The translations under genes were made by a program, and so were the position numbers. A DNA stretch of 14,701 nucleotides, taken from Thermoplasmatota archaeon (GTDB taxonomy: Archaea > Thermoplasmatota > JAQUQK01). The notes beneath the pieces were generated by a model that saw nothing but the letters and a program-made list of their open reading frames with translations, made no database searches and was not told where the DNA came from. The stretch lies in the NCBI GenBank assembly GCA_028716125.1, contig JAQUQK010000022.1:1-14701 (forward strand). The letters are read 5' to 3'. Positions 9,001 through 13,134 of the stretch are shown here, in pieces (the first letter of the stretch is position 1; each line of letters begins with the position of its first letter).

Positions 9001-11183
9001 CGGGTACGGACTACACGCCCAGCGGCCATGCCGTAAACATGAATGTGTTAGTCAGCACGCCGGTCACCTATAACAACAATACGGGCGGCGCCAATGACAT
9101 CAGCATCGGTTTGATGAGCTATCTGCACTCCAAGACAACAAATGCCAAAGCTTTTCCTTCCATATCAAACGCTTATGCGGGTGCCTTTATGGTGCAAGAT
9201 AACCAGAGCGCCAGCGCCTTGTATGCCTATAGTTCTTCAACCATGTCTACCGTAAATATATATTCCGGCGATAGCACGGCTGCCCTGCAAGGTAGCGCTT
9301 ATGCCTTAAATGTCTCGCAAAATTGTGCCAGTACCAAAGGCGGCCGCATCTTCAACGTTGGCACTGTAGCCTCACCCAACCTTTTCTCGGTCAGGTGCAG
9401 TGGTACGACTTACAGCACAGGTGCCGTCAATACCGGTGGAGGCGACTATGCGGAATATTTCAGGCATGATAACCAAAACTTATTGCCCGGCGACGTTGTA
9501 GCTTTGGATATGGGCAATGCAAGCTCTGTCAGGCGCACCATGGAAAGCGCCAGGAGCAAGACAATCGGCGTGATATCTGACAACGCCTCTGTCATTGGCA
9601 ACGATCCTACCAAAAACGTGGGCGAGTTGGATAACTCAAAGTGGGCCGTAGTCGGTATGCTTGGTCAACTCGATGTCAAATACTCGCCCAAGTACGGACC
9701 AATCGTCATTGGCGATAAATTGATGGCAGGGGACGACGGTTACGCCGTTAAAGCCAGTGGAGCGGGCATGATCTTGGGTACGGCCATGGATTCGATTTCG
9801 GTTACTGGTACGGTCTATATCTACCTGGATCCCCAGTGGTGGGCCGGTGATTTATTGGCCTCAGACGGTTCGGTCAACTTGGTAAAAGCGGATTTGACCA
9901 TGCAAGCCAAGGGAACGGCTACGGCCAGCCAGCAAGGTTATGACTCACAAGCCTTTAGCTTCAATGGCTCGGGTTGGAATAGTGCAGCCTCGAGTTCGAT
10001 AACCACCGGCTTCTCGCTTTTCAACCATACAATCAATGCCTCGTCTTCAGAATTCGTCATTGGTTTCTCAACCGGCACAAATCCCGCGGTTGGCAAGTTC
10101 AAGGTCAATAATCATGGCGATACTTATGTTGGCGGTGATTTGACCATTGGTAAGCGCTTGTACCTGGGTTCCAAGACAACAGGCCAGGGCTCTGCCACTA
10201 CCTATATATATGTAGACGATACCCAAGCTCCGACTTCGACTTATATCGCGACCAATGCCGATGGTTGGCAGACGCAATCAACTTATGATTATGCTGAACG
10301 CTATGAATCGTCTGATACCTTGCAGCCCGGCGACTTAGTGACCGTTGATCCGGTTGGCGTTAACAAGGTCAAACGCGTCTCGTCATACAACGAACCGATA
10401 TTGGGCATCGTGTCCACCAAGCCTGGCTTTGTGACAGGCGCCTATGCCAAGGGCAACTTCCCGATCGCGTTGGCCGGCCGTGTGCCAACACGCGTATCCT
10501 CGGAAAATGGAGCCATCAACGTGGGCGATTCTTTGACGGTCTCGGCCATGACACCGGGTGTTGCAGTCAAAGCCGTTTCAGCCAGCAATGTGGTGGGTAT
10601 TGCCTTGGAATCATACAACAATCCGGGCGAAGGTTTGATCAGCGTGTTCGTTAAACCGGGCTATTGGGCCGGCAGCTTGGTCCAATCAGGCCAAACAACC
10701 AGTGTAGCTCCGCAGTCAACATCTTCCGGCAGCAGCACTCCGGCCGCCGCTCAGCCAACGACTCCGGATATCCAAGGCCTAGCCATGATTAAAGCTGGCA
10801 TGTTCAGTGTCCATGTTTCTTATGGCAGCTTGCTGGCTTATCCCATGGCCATGGCCACGCCCGATGGCCAGGTTGATGGCGCATGGTGGATTGATAATAG
10901 GACTGCCACTGGTTTTGACATCAGGTTCAGTGTGGCTCAACCCCGCGATGTTGAATTCACCTGGACAGTCAAGCCAATGACAGCCAACACAATCCGTTTC
11001 GTGTCAGATAACACCTATCATCCGGTTGATTATCTGACAGGGCAGATGGTTGGGCCAATGCAACCCTCTGAGCCGGTTGTGACATCAACTGTCCCAACTT
11101 CAACGCCTCCAGTTACTACACCCACTTCTACAACCACCACATCAACATTGACTGCAACTACTACAACAACCACGACACCATAG
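3..11183 (+). CDS. Giant repetitive fibre-like surface protein, 5'-truncated
   Basis: The frame is open from base 3 to the TAG at 11181-11183. The TTG at 33 is not the true start, because the codons before it continue a repeat unit (GNVIPKTTLTYDLGSS, matching GNVGPDANLTYDLGSS further on). More than 3,700 residues are visible and the N-terminus, including any export signal, lies outside the window. In order: fibre-shaft repeats (3-3000), a jelly-roll, CBM-like domain (3054-3900), more shaft (3950-6250), a YadA-head-like stretch (6300-6510), two LVIVD-type propellers (6663-7590 and 7758-8720), more shaft (8720-9435), a DYAE domain (9438-9846), a spacer, a second DYAE domain (10284-10680), a Ser/Thr/Pro linker, a short beta domain (about 10785-11060) and a Thr/Pro tail. 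Such shafts are known from phage tail fibres and from giant surface proteins of Patescibacteria. A role in adhesion or cell-cell contact is inference. No transmembrane helix or LPXTG motif is seen in the visible C-terminal part. Confidence 0.93.
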   Translation, partial: AGGNVIPKTTLTYDLGSSSNYWRKLFVKNVSSTNIDALGYVSTTNLFVGGTSISGLFHKQGGNAFGTTSTIGTTDAKDINFITGGTSKMTILNSGNVGIGTTNPSSTFQVYTGQVLVPNGTSALPSVAFGSDRNTGFYKLWSDQIGFVAGGTYSFTAKANQTLAFTNWRMLNTADIPAIQGAAVNNATAIGMKVGNENALTTPGGKIISFYSDGLTTERAHISYLGGAYFNGSVGLGVTNPYLFKLTVVGSVGPSSTNSYDLGGTVNYWRRLYATNVSSTNIDSVGYVSTTNLLADKTIKLGKTTGYSNGKFYVDSSGNVSASGTDMGLVAATGNRFFKMNMLSDGTATLKSSAGMTISSVLSSAILFGNNAAPNVNNYRTLGDPSLYWKKLFSTNVSSTNIDALGYVSTTNLYVNGSSIPSGSGTANRMTYWNTNSTLGSTNLTYGATSLAPTTNNSFSLGSAANAYQNIYSSSTIYSGMANGAPNLQFATSGYIYANATQNTAAAFLFQNKATGVGALFGVADKDANFPLLINNSNNTFFGWTSSIGGSNRVIIAGNANRADADLGFAATSTDNTHFYRWSIGTDKSDGGKFKISSSTALGTNDRLTIDGNGNVGINTTNPANFKLQVAGNVGPDANLTYDLGSSANRWKDLYVSSTHIGTSTWDLWQANTGFTISRGLGNRYLTISKGGYVGIGTETPANTLEVAGTAVLAYGAGLEGRINTGAYAAGTAGFYPFANSIGANDTMIKYAAGSNNFVIQHGTDKVLSIDTGSRTTVASTANVNDNLFINTGQIKGQLQINQTSSTAGAYSRITFGFPNYLGDYGAAAIGVRGTGSGSYMHIGTSNSYGSGVTNNAIVINPDGNIGLNKIPGAYNLDVNGDVNVGGNDIYLNGNQRISDSVSASYTNIRPQNNNLIIYNGANDQNLSVYSSAGTKAITLTSNVTNAVIAAPGTDKLSITADTYPTLNNTYNLGTPALRWKNLYVSGGLYASGTSMFNVGNPTSDTSAINRGYVLSRGMNLVTNGSGLLGSNYNFSGFTYTQNEVHGGLGSFMASGTYASLGGKFSDELIPVDVAKYYRMVGWAKHGDTGGAGYDPTNAQYAGVVAYDIDGNAVTPDNSVKYGTSTDTTLSQALNIGDTVMHLTTSAGWNETNCLYYNCAFSWWPYTNSKGYTWPAYTYTRNESMYTYGYPNPTWPSGAINGNDITLTGPWPGPALPINTPVRNLNSGSTYKYIMASYSNVPNDWKRYEGFIGTTAQGSDQDANKFFAGTAYIKLMFLPNYTGTGKIRWSDLWLSELSSNNLEPATALWPGVVSTSTQTFGGNKTFNNNVYVSGNLGIGLTSVSVQHQQKTASRSTAFDAGNGATWHDFVIQNPNGTAGAAVGIAFETNSTYHTNAGTGIAGIKTTTDADYGMDLAFITRPTAASAVERMRITSNGLVGIGTTPASGSKLHVYTAGMNEVLSEGNGGADYVEGEFRAKSNAAGRGAGYFTTINGSVNWFMGNPYSTTDSFMIGRNTGAFDRSTAQTANAFLTMTNTGNVGINVVGAGARLQVNQSSTYSSEGTAGFKIDDGTSAVGMVMGADVANNNFYIQSLDPGTSYSTRPLSLNPNGGFVGIGLTAPKNILDITKIGTTMGAVADSGLHIGQGTQNNYNQIGLGYAGTYVPAVIGSFTPSGMGYTNADLFFATRSLTTDTAPLERMRILNTGNVGIGTNSPSAFKLQVAGNVGPSSTNAYDLGSSLYAWRNIYASSTIYSSGSGNYNFSFATSARFIADANAQNTASYMFSARSNIGSGKALLGMGDLSGNYAMIIDKDFKVAMGGPGSTNGRLNVYGNSRLGDADITLRATSTNSSSFYSWDMGVDKSDGGRFKISSSTALGTSDRFTIDGNGYVGIGDSTPASLLTVGNGDLFQVTSAGSVLAPDGTNADPAYSFKDDTDTGFHRSGPGAIWFASNSSDAIWFYNGQLSIMAGNGHAGDLTLQDVTNGNEVHIQASSTSDGYTLALPPSMGTNGQVLQLDANSNLKWATIASIGSLTSPHIPYFNGSNLADSKLNYSASAVYPDTNNSYDLGTVASSFKTLYVSSSIIGGYINNATPKIQFGYDANASGGWGAMAVGFHAYATGTSAVAIGQSVSAGGYNGLAMGYVTKAYGAYSTALGSRIIVNGTNSFGIGLDNTTRYVTQNSTLAIMGGSVGIGTVAPGALFTVGSDALRAGSLAPTRIDQQTITTNSYTATDVAIDGYTTAIVYNDGGTNSSVSFYRLDQGVQTHISDLVLGLAGVKKVKMVGNTLYVNTGSTLYLYDITDVGNPTLLSSLQYDLTVNDTWMDVSGKYAYIGATSDGKFYIIDISNKLVPALINTVTEAGIIGVKAVGPYLYLTESGLGMTVYNVSDPINPVQLGQPGTATIAAADVDGKVLYYVSTGATLYASDLSDYGSMTQFASQALGRAVGSSAKLIARNGLIYILENNNYLSIWKLNKASGNFTKIYELSDATSFGSGQAMDVQGNNLVTFAGSGNRLLSTYELNGTRVESFTAGSTELSKLTVVNNSNFGGDINVGGSALFGGNVQINGGIGIDGNASVVGAIKETATQPSEIKITTGVAIANTKERVIVRGKYAYTIGNSTGDMEIWDVSDPTTPYKISATAVIASPSGADLAVEGRYAYIAYYYSTDPYLKVYDIYNPASPSLVVSIKLRSQGVLYASGTYVRTQVVGRYLYMSYGSSPAYLDVYDIGNITGPVAMGQVSLASDRLYDFVAKNDFLYGAGNSKYYKINVTSSTNPFVAYSASYTNGYHGRSIDVSGNVAYQWLINNNSGRIGALNTVSNLSYALDVTGAGTYGQIKTAGDFAYVLSSNALVSTATTTMHIVDISKPATAPVLVKTISYSTKLRGAFAFDYDGEYMITGSNAQAEVSVLGMQGIRSQAADIGSLTSDYLSVNTAAKIIGKLDVNGGVSLGGGVLMKNNVAVAGSGQVYGDSNSIGNSSMFTVYDSRNFYGATGASRISALFAATGTDYTPSGHAVNMNVLVSTPVTYNNNTGGANDISIGLMSYLHSKTTNAKAFPSISNAYAGAFMVQDNQSASALYAYSSSTMSTVNIYSGDSTAALQGSAYALNVSQNCASTKGGRIFNVGTVASPNLFSVRCSGTTYSTGAVNTGGGDYAEYFRHDNQNLLPGDVVALDMGNASSVRRTMESARSKTIGVISDNASVIGNDPTKNVGELDNSKWAVVGMLGQLDVKYSPKYGPIVIGDKLMAGDDGYAVKASGAGMILGTAMDSISVTGTVYIYLDPQWWAGDLLASDGSVNLVKADLTMQAKGTATASQQGYDSQAFSFNGSGWNSAASSSITTGFSLFNHTINASSSEFVIGFSTGTNPAVGKFKVNNHGDTYVGGDLTIGKRLYLGSKTTGQGSATTYIYVDDTQAPTSTYIATNADGWQTQSTYDYAERYESSDTLQPGDLVTVDPVGVNKVKRVSSYNEPILGIVSTKPGFVTGAYAKGNFPIALAGRVPTRVSSENGAINVGDSLTVSAMTPGVAVKAVSASNVVGIALESYNNPGEGLISVFVKPGYWAGSLVQSGQTTSVAPQSTSSGSSTPAAAQPTTPDIQGLAMIKAGMFSVHVSYGSLLAYPMAMATPDGQVDGAWWIDNRTATGFDIRFSVAQPRDVEFTWTVKPMTANTIRFVSDNTYHPVDYLTGQMVGPMQPSEPVVTSTVPTSTPPVTTPTSTTTTSTLTATTTTTTTP
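1371..1890 (+). repeat. Duplicated ~170-residue fibre module, copy A
   Basis: This module shares its order and much of its sequence with 5193-5712. Shared elements are 'NIYxSSTIYS', 'FATSxxxxAxAxQNTAxxxF', 'ATSTxxxxFYxWxxGxDKSDGG' and 'FKISSSTALGT'. The second half is the best conserved (1761-1860 against 5580-5680). The middle has diverged by substitutions and small indels. The copies lie 3.8 kb apart within one gene, which suggests an old segmental duplication or recombination between paralogous fibre genes. Confidence 0.75.
3054..3900 (+). other. Jelly-roll, carbohydrate-binding-like domain in the giant protein
   Basis: This segment departs from the shaft repeats. It opens with 'NLVTNGSGLLGSNYNFSGF', continues with 'DELIPVDVAKYYRMVGWAKH' and 'YAGVVAYDIDGNAVTP', then 'LSQALNIGDTVMHLT...GW', and closes with 'KIRWSDLWLSEL'. 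That order resembles CBM4/9-type jelly rolls found in phage tail and collar proteins. Between the 'SAGW' strand and the later strands lies an insert rich in Tyr, Trp and Pro with two closely spaced cysteines (NCLYYNC, about 3459-3480). Exposed aromatics suit glycan stacking, but the ligand is unknown. Confidence 0.6.
5193..5712 (+). repeat. Duplicated ~170-residue fibre module, copy B
   Basis: Partner of 1371-1890. It has the same succession of elements and ends in 'TIDGNGYVGI', where copy A has 'TIDGNGNVGI'. Codon choice differs at many synonymous sites between the copies, for example in the DKSDGG-KISSSTALGT block. They are therefore not a recent or gene-converted duplication. Confidence 0.75.
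6300..6510 (+). other. YadA-head-like left-handed beta-roll stretch
   Basis: The encoded peptide runs through near-14-residue units: 'GAMAVGFHAYATG', 'TSAVAIGQSVSAGG', 'YNGLAMGYVTKAYG', 'AYSTALGSRIIVNG' and 'TNSFGIG'. This is the S-x-A-x-G / A-x-A-x-G pattern of trimeric autotransporter heads (YadA, Hia), which fold as left-handed parallel beta-rolls and act in adhesion. It sits between a shaft unit and the first propeller. There is no YadA anchor, so only the head motif is shared. Confidence 0.7.
6663..7590 (+). other. LVIVD-type beta-propeller 1 in the giant protein
   Basis: The blades carry the pattern 'V.v.G.yaYv......l.iyDi.d..nP..l'. Clear examples are 'NTLYVNTGSTLYLYDITDVG', 'GKYAYIGATSDGKFYIIDIS', 'GPYLYLTESGLGMTVYNVSD' and 'GLIYILENNNYLSIWKL'. 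About six blades are visible. LVIVD repeats are known in secreted propeller proteins of bacteria and archaea, and usually serve as binding scaffolds. A shaft-like bridge (about 7590-7757: 'GGDINVGGSALFGGNV...') separates it from propeller 2. Confidence 0.75.
7758..8720 (+). other. LVIVD-type beta-propeller 2 in the giant protein
   Basis: Blades include 'GKYAYTIGNSTGDMEIWDVS', 'GRYAYIAYYYSTDPYLKVYD', 'GRYLYMSYGSSPAYLDVYDI' and 'GDFAYVLSSNALVSTATTTM' followed by 'HIVDISKPATAPVLV'. The 'DPTTPYKIS' and 'NPASPSLVV' connectors between blades are typical of LVIVD repeats. The sequence is clearly related to propeller 1 in design but much diverged, so this does not look like a recent tandem copy. Confidence 0.75.
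9438..9846 (+). other. DYAE (peptidase G2-like) C-terminal domain, copy 1
   Basis: It begins with 'GGGDYAEYF' (DYAE codons at 9444-9455), followed by 'LLPGDVVALD', 'KTIGVISDNASVIGN', 'VVGMLGQLDVKY', 'IVIGDKLMAG', 'GMILGTAMDS' and 'VYIYLDPQWWAGDLL'. The order DYAE, then PGDVV, then IGV(I/V)S, then GN resembles the IMC autocleavage domain (peptidase G2) at the C-terminus of some phage neck and tail appendage proteins. Assignment is by motif only. Whether it self-cleaves or merely caps the fibre cannot be told from the sequence. Confidence 0.65.
10284..10680 (+). other. DYAE (peptidase G2-like) C-terminal domain, copy 2
   Basis: The second copy starts with 'STYDYAERYE' (DYAE at 10287-10298) and continues 'LQPGDLVTVD', 'PILGIVSTKPGFVTG', 'PIALAGRVPTRVSSENG', 'INVGDSLTVS', 'NVVGIALESY' and 'ISVFVKPGYWAGSLV'. 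It shows the same block order and the same 'W-A-G-x-L' ending as copy 1. The spacer between the copies (about 9850-10280) contains short shaft-like motifs such as 'VGKFKVNNHGDTYVGGDLTI'. A Ser/Thr/Pro linker follows copy 2. Confidence 0.7.
11070..11180 (+). other. Low-complexity Thr/Pro C-terminal tail
   Basis: The last residues of the giant protein are almost only Thr, Pro, Ser and Val, ending in a run of seven Thr and one Pro just before the stop. No hydrophobic segment, basic tail or sorting motif is present. Such tails often act as extended, possibly glycosylated spacers. An anchoring role is not supported here. Confidence 0.8.
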
Positions 11184-11194
11184 TTGGCCTCTGT

Positions 11195-11224
11195 CCCATG
11201 GCCATAATGGATTGTGGCCATAGG
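11195..11224 (+). other. Post-stop hairpin without T-tract
   Basis: An imperfect inverted repeat begins 12 bases after the giant gene's stop. Bases 11195-11207 pair with 11212-11224, a 13-position stem with one C/A mismatch and one G/T pair, around a TGGA loop. The core is ATGGCCA/TGGCCAT. No T-run follows, so it is not itself a terminator. It may protect the mRNA 3' end. Confidence 0.55.
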
Positions 11225-11252
11225 ACGGATGCTAAGGAGGAAAACGAAGACG

Positions 11253-11287
11253 CCCTCGATGAACAGGATCGAGGGTGTTTTCTTTTT
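11253..11287 (+). terminator. Intrinsic terminator of the giant gene
   Basis: A perfect 8-bp stem (CCCTCGAT at 11253-11260, ATCGAGGG at 11268-11275) with a 7-nt loop is followed by TGTTTTCTTTTT. It lies 70 bases after the stop codon at 11183. This is a classical Rho-independent terminator. Confidence 0.88.
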
Positions 11288-11320
11288 AAAAAAAGAGCCC
11301 TGCTGAGTCGATCAGCAGGG
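11288..11320 (-). terminator. Intrinsic terminator of the propeller lipoprotein gene
   Basis: A perfect 9-bp stem (CCCTGCTGA at 11298-11306, TCAGCAGGG at 11312-11320) has a 5-nt loop. Read on the minus strand it is followed by CTC and seven Ts (A-run at 11288-11294). It sits 30 bases beyond the minus-strand stop. It abuts the T-tract of the opposing terminator, so the two convergent genes are insulated by back-to-back terminators. Confidence 0.88.
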
Positions 11321-11349
11321 GCGAGGAGTTTATGGATAGTAGGGGAGGG

Positions 11350-12903
11350 TCAGTTGTCGGCAACTTCCAGGAATGACAGGTGGAAGCAGTCGAGGGAGCC
11401 TTTGACCGAAGACGCGATGCAGAGGTTGTTCTGGTCATCGAAGTCAATACATTCCAGCACCCCGATCGGTTCCAGGCACAGGCCTCCGTCTTGCGCAGCG
11501 CAGGGAGCCCCGACCATGTACGAGGTGAGGTAGTCGGTAAAAGGCTGGTAGCCGTCGATCTCTTGCAGCGTGGTCCACTGGTCATTGTCCAGGACTTGAA
11601 TGCTGGGAGGAGTCAGGATGGTCTTGCCGTCCTCTTGCATCAGCATGTTGGAGATGACATAGATGAACCCATTGGGCGCCAGGATGGCCGAAGAAGTGAG
11701 TGCCGGCATGTCAGCCACTTTTTCCACGGTCTGGCCGTCGCCACTTACGTGCATGATCGCCAGCCCGGCTTGGTCGCCGACTACAATGGAGTTGTCGGGC
11801 TTGAGCGCCATGGGATAGCGCCATCCCTGGGGCATCAGATCAGTGGTCGTACGCAGCCAATTGCTTAGCGGAATTTGATTGGCCGGATACTTAAGATCAA
11901 ACGGAAGGGTAGCGAACTCGCTGATGGTGCCGTCGAGCGTGACCTTGAGGATCTTGGCCGGGGTTTTAAGCCCGGTATTTTCGCACCCAAAGACTGATTC
12001 TTCAGGATAGGCGCAGCCCCAGATGGGCAGCGTTGTCACCAGCAAGTATCCGTCAGGGTGGCAAAGCATCTGGGAGGGCGCGATGAGTCCGGAGACCAAT
12101 GTCTGGCGAGTCCCATCCTCGAACAGTTCGAATATCTTGTCCGCGCCGTTGCTGGTCAGAAAGTGCCTCACTGGTCCGCCACCGACAGAGCAGTGCACCA
12201 GGCTCATGTCCAATCCGGTCAGGGCAGCCAGTTTTTGGCCGTTCACCATCACGGTATGCGGGCTCCAGACCGTCTTGCCCACGTAGGGCGACGTCAGCGA
12301 GAATTCAGTTTCGGCTTCAGCTACGGTAAATGGTTGCAAGACCACTGGAACTTCGTTAGGTTTTGCGATCACTACCAGCGGCGGGTAAGTATCAACCAGA
12401 TCCGGGCTTGAGAAGTAAGGTATGATCGGCATCCAGATCTCGCTCTTGACTTGGTCAGACTTGATCGTCGGGACTGTGTTGGGCGCGCCCGCTCCATCTC
12501 CTGCATCGAGCGGGTCATTGCCCGAAGGAGTGTAATCCATGGTTTTTTGGCCGGATCGGTGGGTGAGATTCACCAAGCTGCCTGCGCCATTGATCAAGTG
12601 CGTGATCGAATCAACGTGGCCATAGCCTGCGCCTTTGGGCCATGATCCGGTTGTTCCAGCCGTTCCATCCAAGCCGGAGTCGCTCTGGCCTGCGCTGCCG
12701 CTACTCCCAGCAATACCGGACGTACCGCCTATGCCGGCTTCGACTTGGGAACCGCCCGCGCCGCCCTGGGCAGTCGCGCCGCTTCCGCCAGTGCCGACAG
12801 GGTTAACTTGGTTGTTGTTGCTTGAGCAAGCCACAACGCTGATGAGGCCGGCCGCAACAACGAAACACAACAGAATGAAAACCCGATTGAGAACAATCTT
12901 CAT
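11350..12903 (-). CDS. Propeller-type lipoprotein with Gly-rich linker
   Basis: The ATG (12901-12903) follows a strong Shine-Dalgarno, AAGGAGG, by six bases. The stop is TGA at 11350-11352, giving 517 residues. Residues 1-25 form a lipoprotein signal peptide ending 'SVVAC', with Cys26 the lipidated residue. About 60 residues of Gly, Ser and Ala linker follow ('GTGGSGATAQGGAGGSQ...'). From about residue 95 the protein is beta-rich, with blade-like units such as 'DKIFELFEDGTRQTLVSGL', 'KILKVTLDGTISEFATLP', 'GWRYPMALKPDNSIVVGD', 'GLAIMHVSGDGQTVEKVADM' and 'SIQVLDNDQWTTLQEI'. This resembles the NHL/SMP-30 class of propellers, but no catalytic set can be assigned. At least nine cysteines lie in the globular part (for example WGCAYPEESVFGC), suggesting disulfides outside the membrane. 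It is monocistronic by its own terminator. Function and ligand are unknown. The Gly-rich linker is also common in myxobacterial lipoproteins. Confidence 0.9.
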   Translation of the reverse strand: MKIVLNRVFILLCFVVAAGLISVVACSSNNNQVNPVGTGGSGATAQGGAGGSQVEAGIGGTSGIAGSSGSAGQSDSGLDGTAGTTGSWPKGAGYGHVDSITHLINGAGSLVNLTHRSGQKTMDYTPSGNDPLDAGDGAGAPNTVPTIKSDQVKSEIWMPIIPYFSSPDLVDTYPPLVVIAKPNEVPVVLQPFTVAEAETEFSLTSPYVGKTVWSPHTVMVNGQKLAALTGLDMSLVHCSVGGGPVRHFLTSNGADKIFELFEDGTRQTLVSGLIAPSQMLCHPDGYLLVTTLPIWGCAYPEESVFGCENTGLKTPAKILKVTLDGTISEFATLPFDLKYPANQIPLSNWLRTTTDLMPQGWRYPMALKPDNSIVVGDQAGLAIMHVSGDGQTVEKVADMPALTSSAILAPNGFIYVISNMLMQEDGKTILTPPSIQVLDNDQWTTLQEIDGYQPFTDYLTSYMVGAPCAAQDGGLCLEPIGVLECIDFDDQNNLCIASSVKGSLDCFHLSFLEVADN

Positions 12904-12909
12904 GACACG

Positions 12910-12916
12910 CCTCCTT
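12910..12916 (-). promoter_or_regulatory. Strong Shine-Dalgarno of the propeller lipoprotein
   Basis: On the minus strand AAGGAGG precedes GTG-TC-ATG with a six-base spacer, which fixes the start at 12903. Just upstream a short GGGC/GCCC inverted repeat (12918-12921 with 12929-12932) could form next to it. Confidence 0.85.
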
Positions 12917-12925
12917 AGGGCGATG

Positions 12926-12954
12926 CTTGCCCAGGCGATTTTCGTCTAAGCAAG
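12926..12954 (-). other. Possible 5'-leader hairpin
   Basis: On the minus strand CTTGC pairs with GCAAG, and inside a symmetric 2x2 internal loop AGACGA faces TCGCCT (one A/C mismatch) around an AAA loop. It overlaps the GGGC/GCCC repeat next to the ribosome site, so the two folds exclude each other. It could be a translational control leader or chance; no known riboswitch is recognised. Confidence 0.3.
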
Positions 12955-13036
12955 GTTCAAGTTGTCGAACGAACGGTCATCTTGGCTAGTTGTCTCTCCT
13001 TAAGAATAATATACGCCTCTAGCAAGGAATAGGTAA

Positions 13037-13066
13037 TATTAAGCCTAAAATTAGCCCAATTGTCAA
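13037..13066 (-). promoter_or_regulatory. Putative sigma70-type promoter for the propeller lipoprotein
   Basis: The minus strand carries a perfect TTGACA (13061-13066). Eighteen bases downstream is TTAATA (13037-13042), overlapping TAATAT at a 19-base spacing. The -10 is suboptimal. A competing -10-like TATATT lies further downstream near 13006-13014, with a poor -35. The implied leader is about 125-130 nt. Confidence 0.5.
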
Positions 13067-13089
13067 TCAGTTAAGTGAACTCGAGACCA

Positions 13090-13118
13090 TTGACAAAAGG
13101 ACTATTTTGTGCTATATT
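13090..13118 (+). promoter_or_regulatory. Sigma70-type promoter for the small lipoprotein
   Basis: A perfect TTGACA (13090-13095) is followed after exactly 17 bases by TATATT (13113-13118). TG at 13110-13111 gives an extended -10. Transcription would start near 13125, leaving a leader of about 110 nt that contains the long hairpin at 13135-13179. With the opposite promoter at 13037-13066 it makes a divergent control region. The whole 331-bp interval 12904-13234 holds only these elements. Confidence 0.8.
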
Positions 13119-13134
13119 ACTACGTTAATTTGGG

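Noticed and set aside
9438..11183. Classical peptidase S74 (endosialidase chaperone) domain at the end of the giant protein
   Set aside because: The typical S74 opening ('SD.R.K.nI') is not seen. The two DYAE domains fit the peptidase G2-like pattern better.
3..11183. Prophage tail-fibre gene
   Set aside because: No other phage genes occur in the window. The gene ends at its own terminator beside lipoprotein genes, and propellers and YadA-like repeats suit a cellular surface protein better. A phage origin of the shaft modules remains possible.
11234..11262. AAGGAGG (11234-11240) as a ribosome site for a small gene
   Set aside because: The next ATG is about 20 bases downstream, inside the terminator stem; no start codon lies at 5-10 bases.
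11198..11533. Plus-strand ORF of 111 codons across the convergent intergenic region
   Set aside because: It runs through two terminators and into the antisense of the lipoprotein gene, and has no ribosome site at a proper distance.
12635..12949. Plus-strand ORF of 104 codons opposite the Gly-rich linker
   Set aside because: It is a Pro-rich mirror of the Gly/Ala linker codons of the minus-strand lipoprotein, with no ribosome site.
12964..12987. Seven-codon leader peptide (ATG to TGA) in the minus-strand leader of the propeller lipoprotein
   Set aside because: The nearest Shine-Dalgarno-like AAGGAG is about 15 bases from the ATG, too far, and the peptide has no regulatory codon run.
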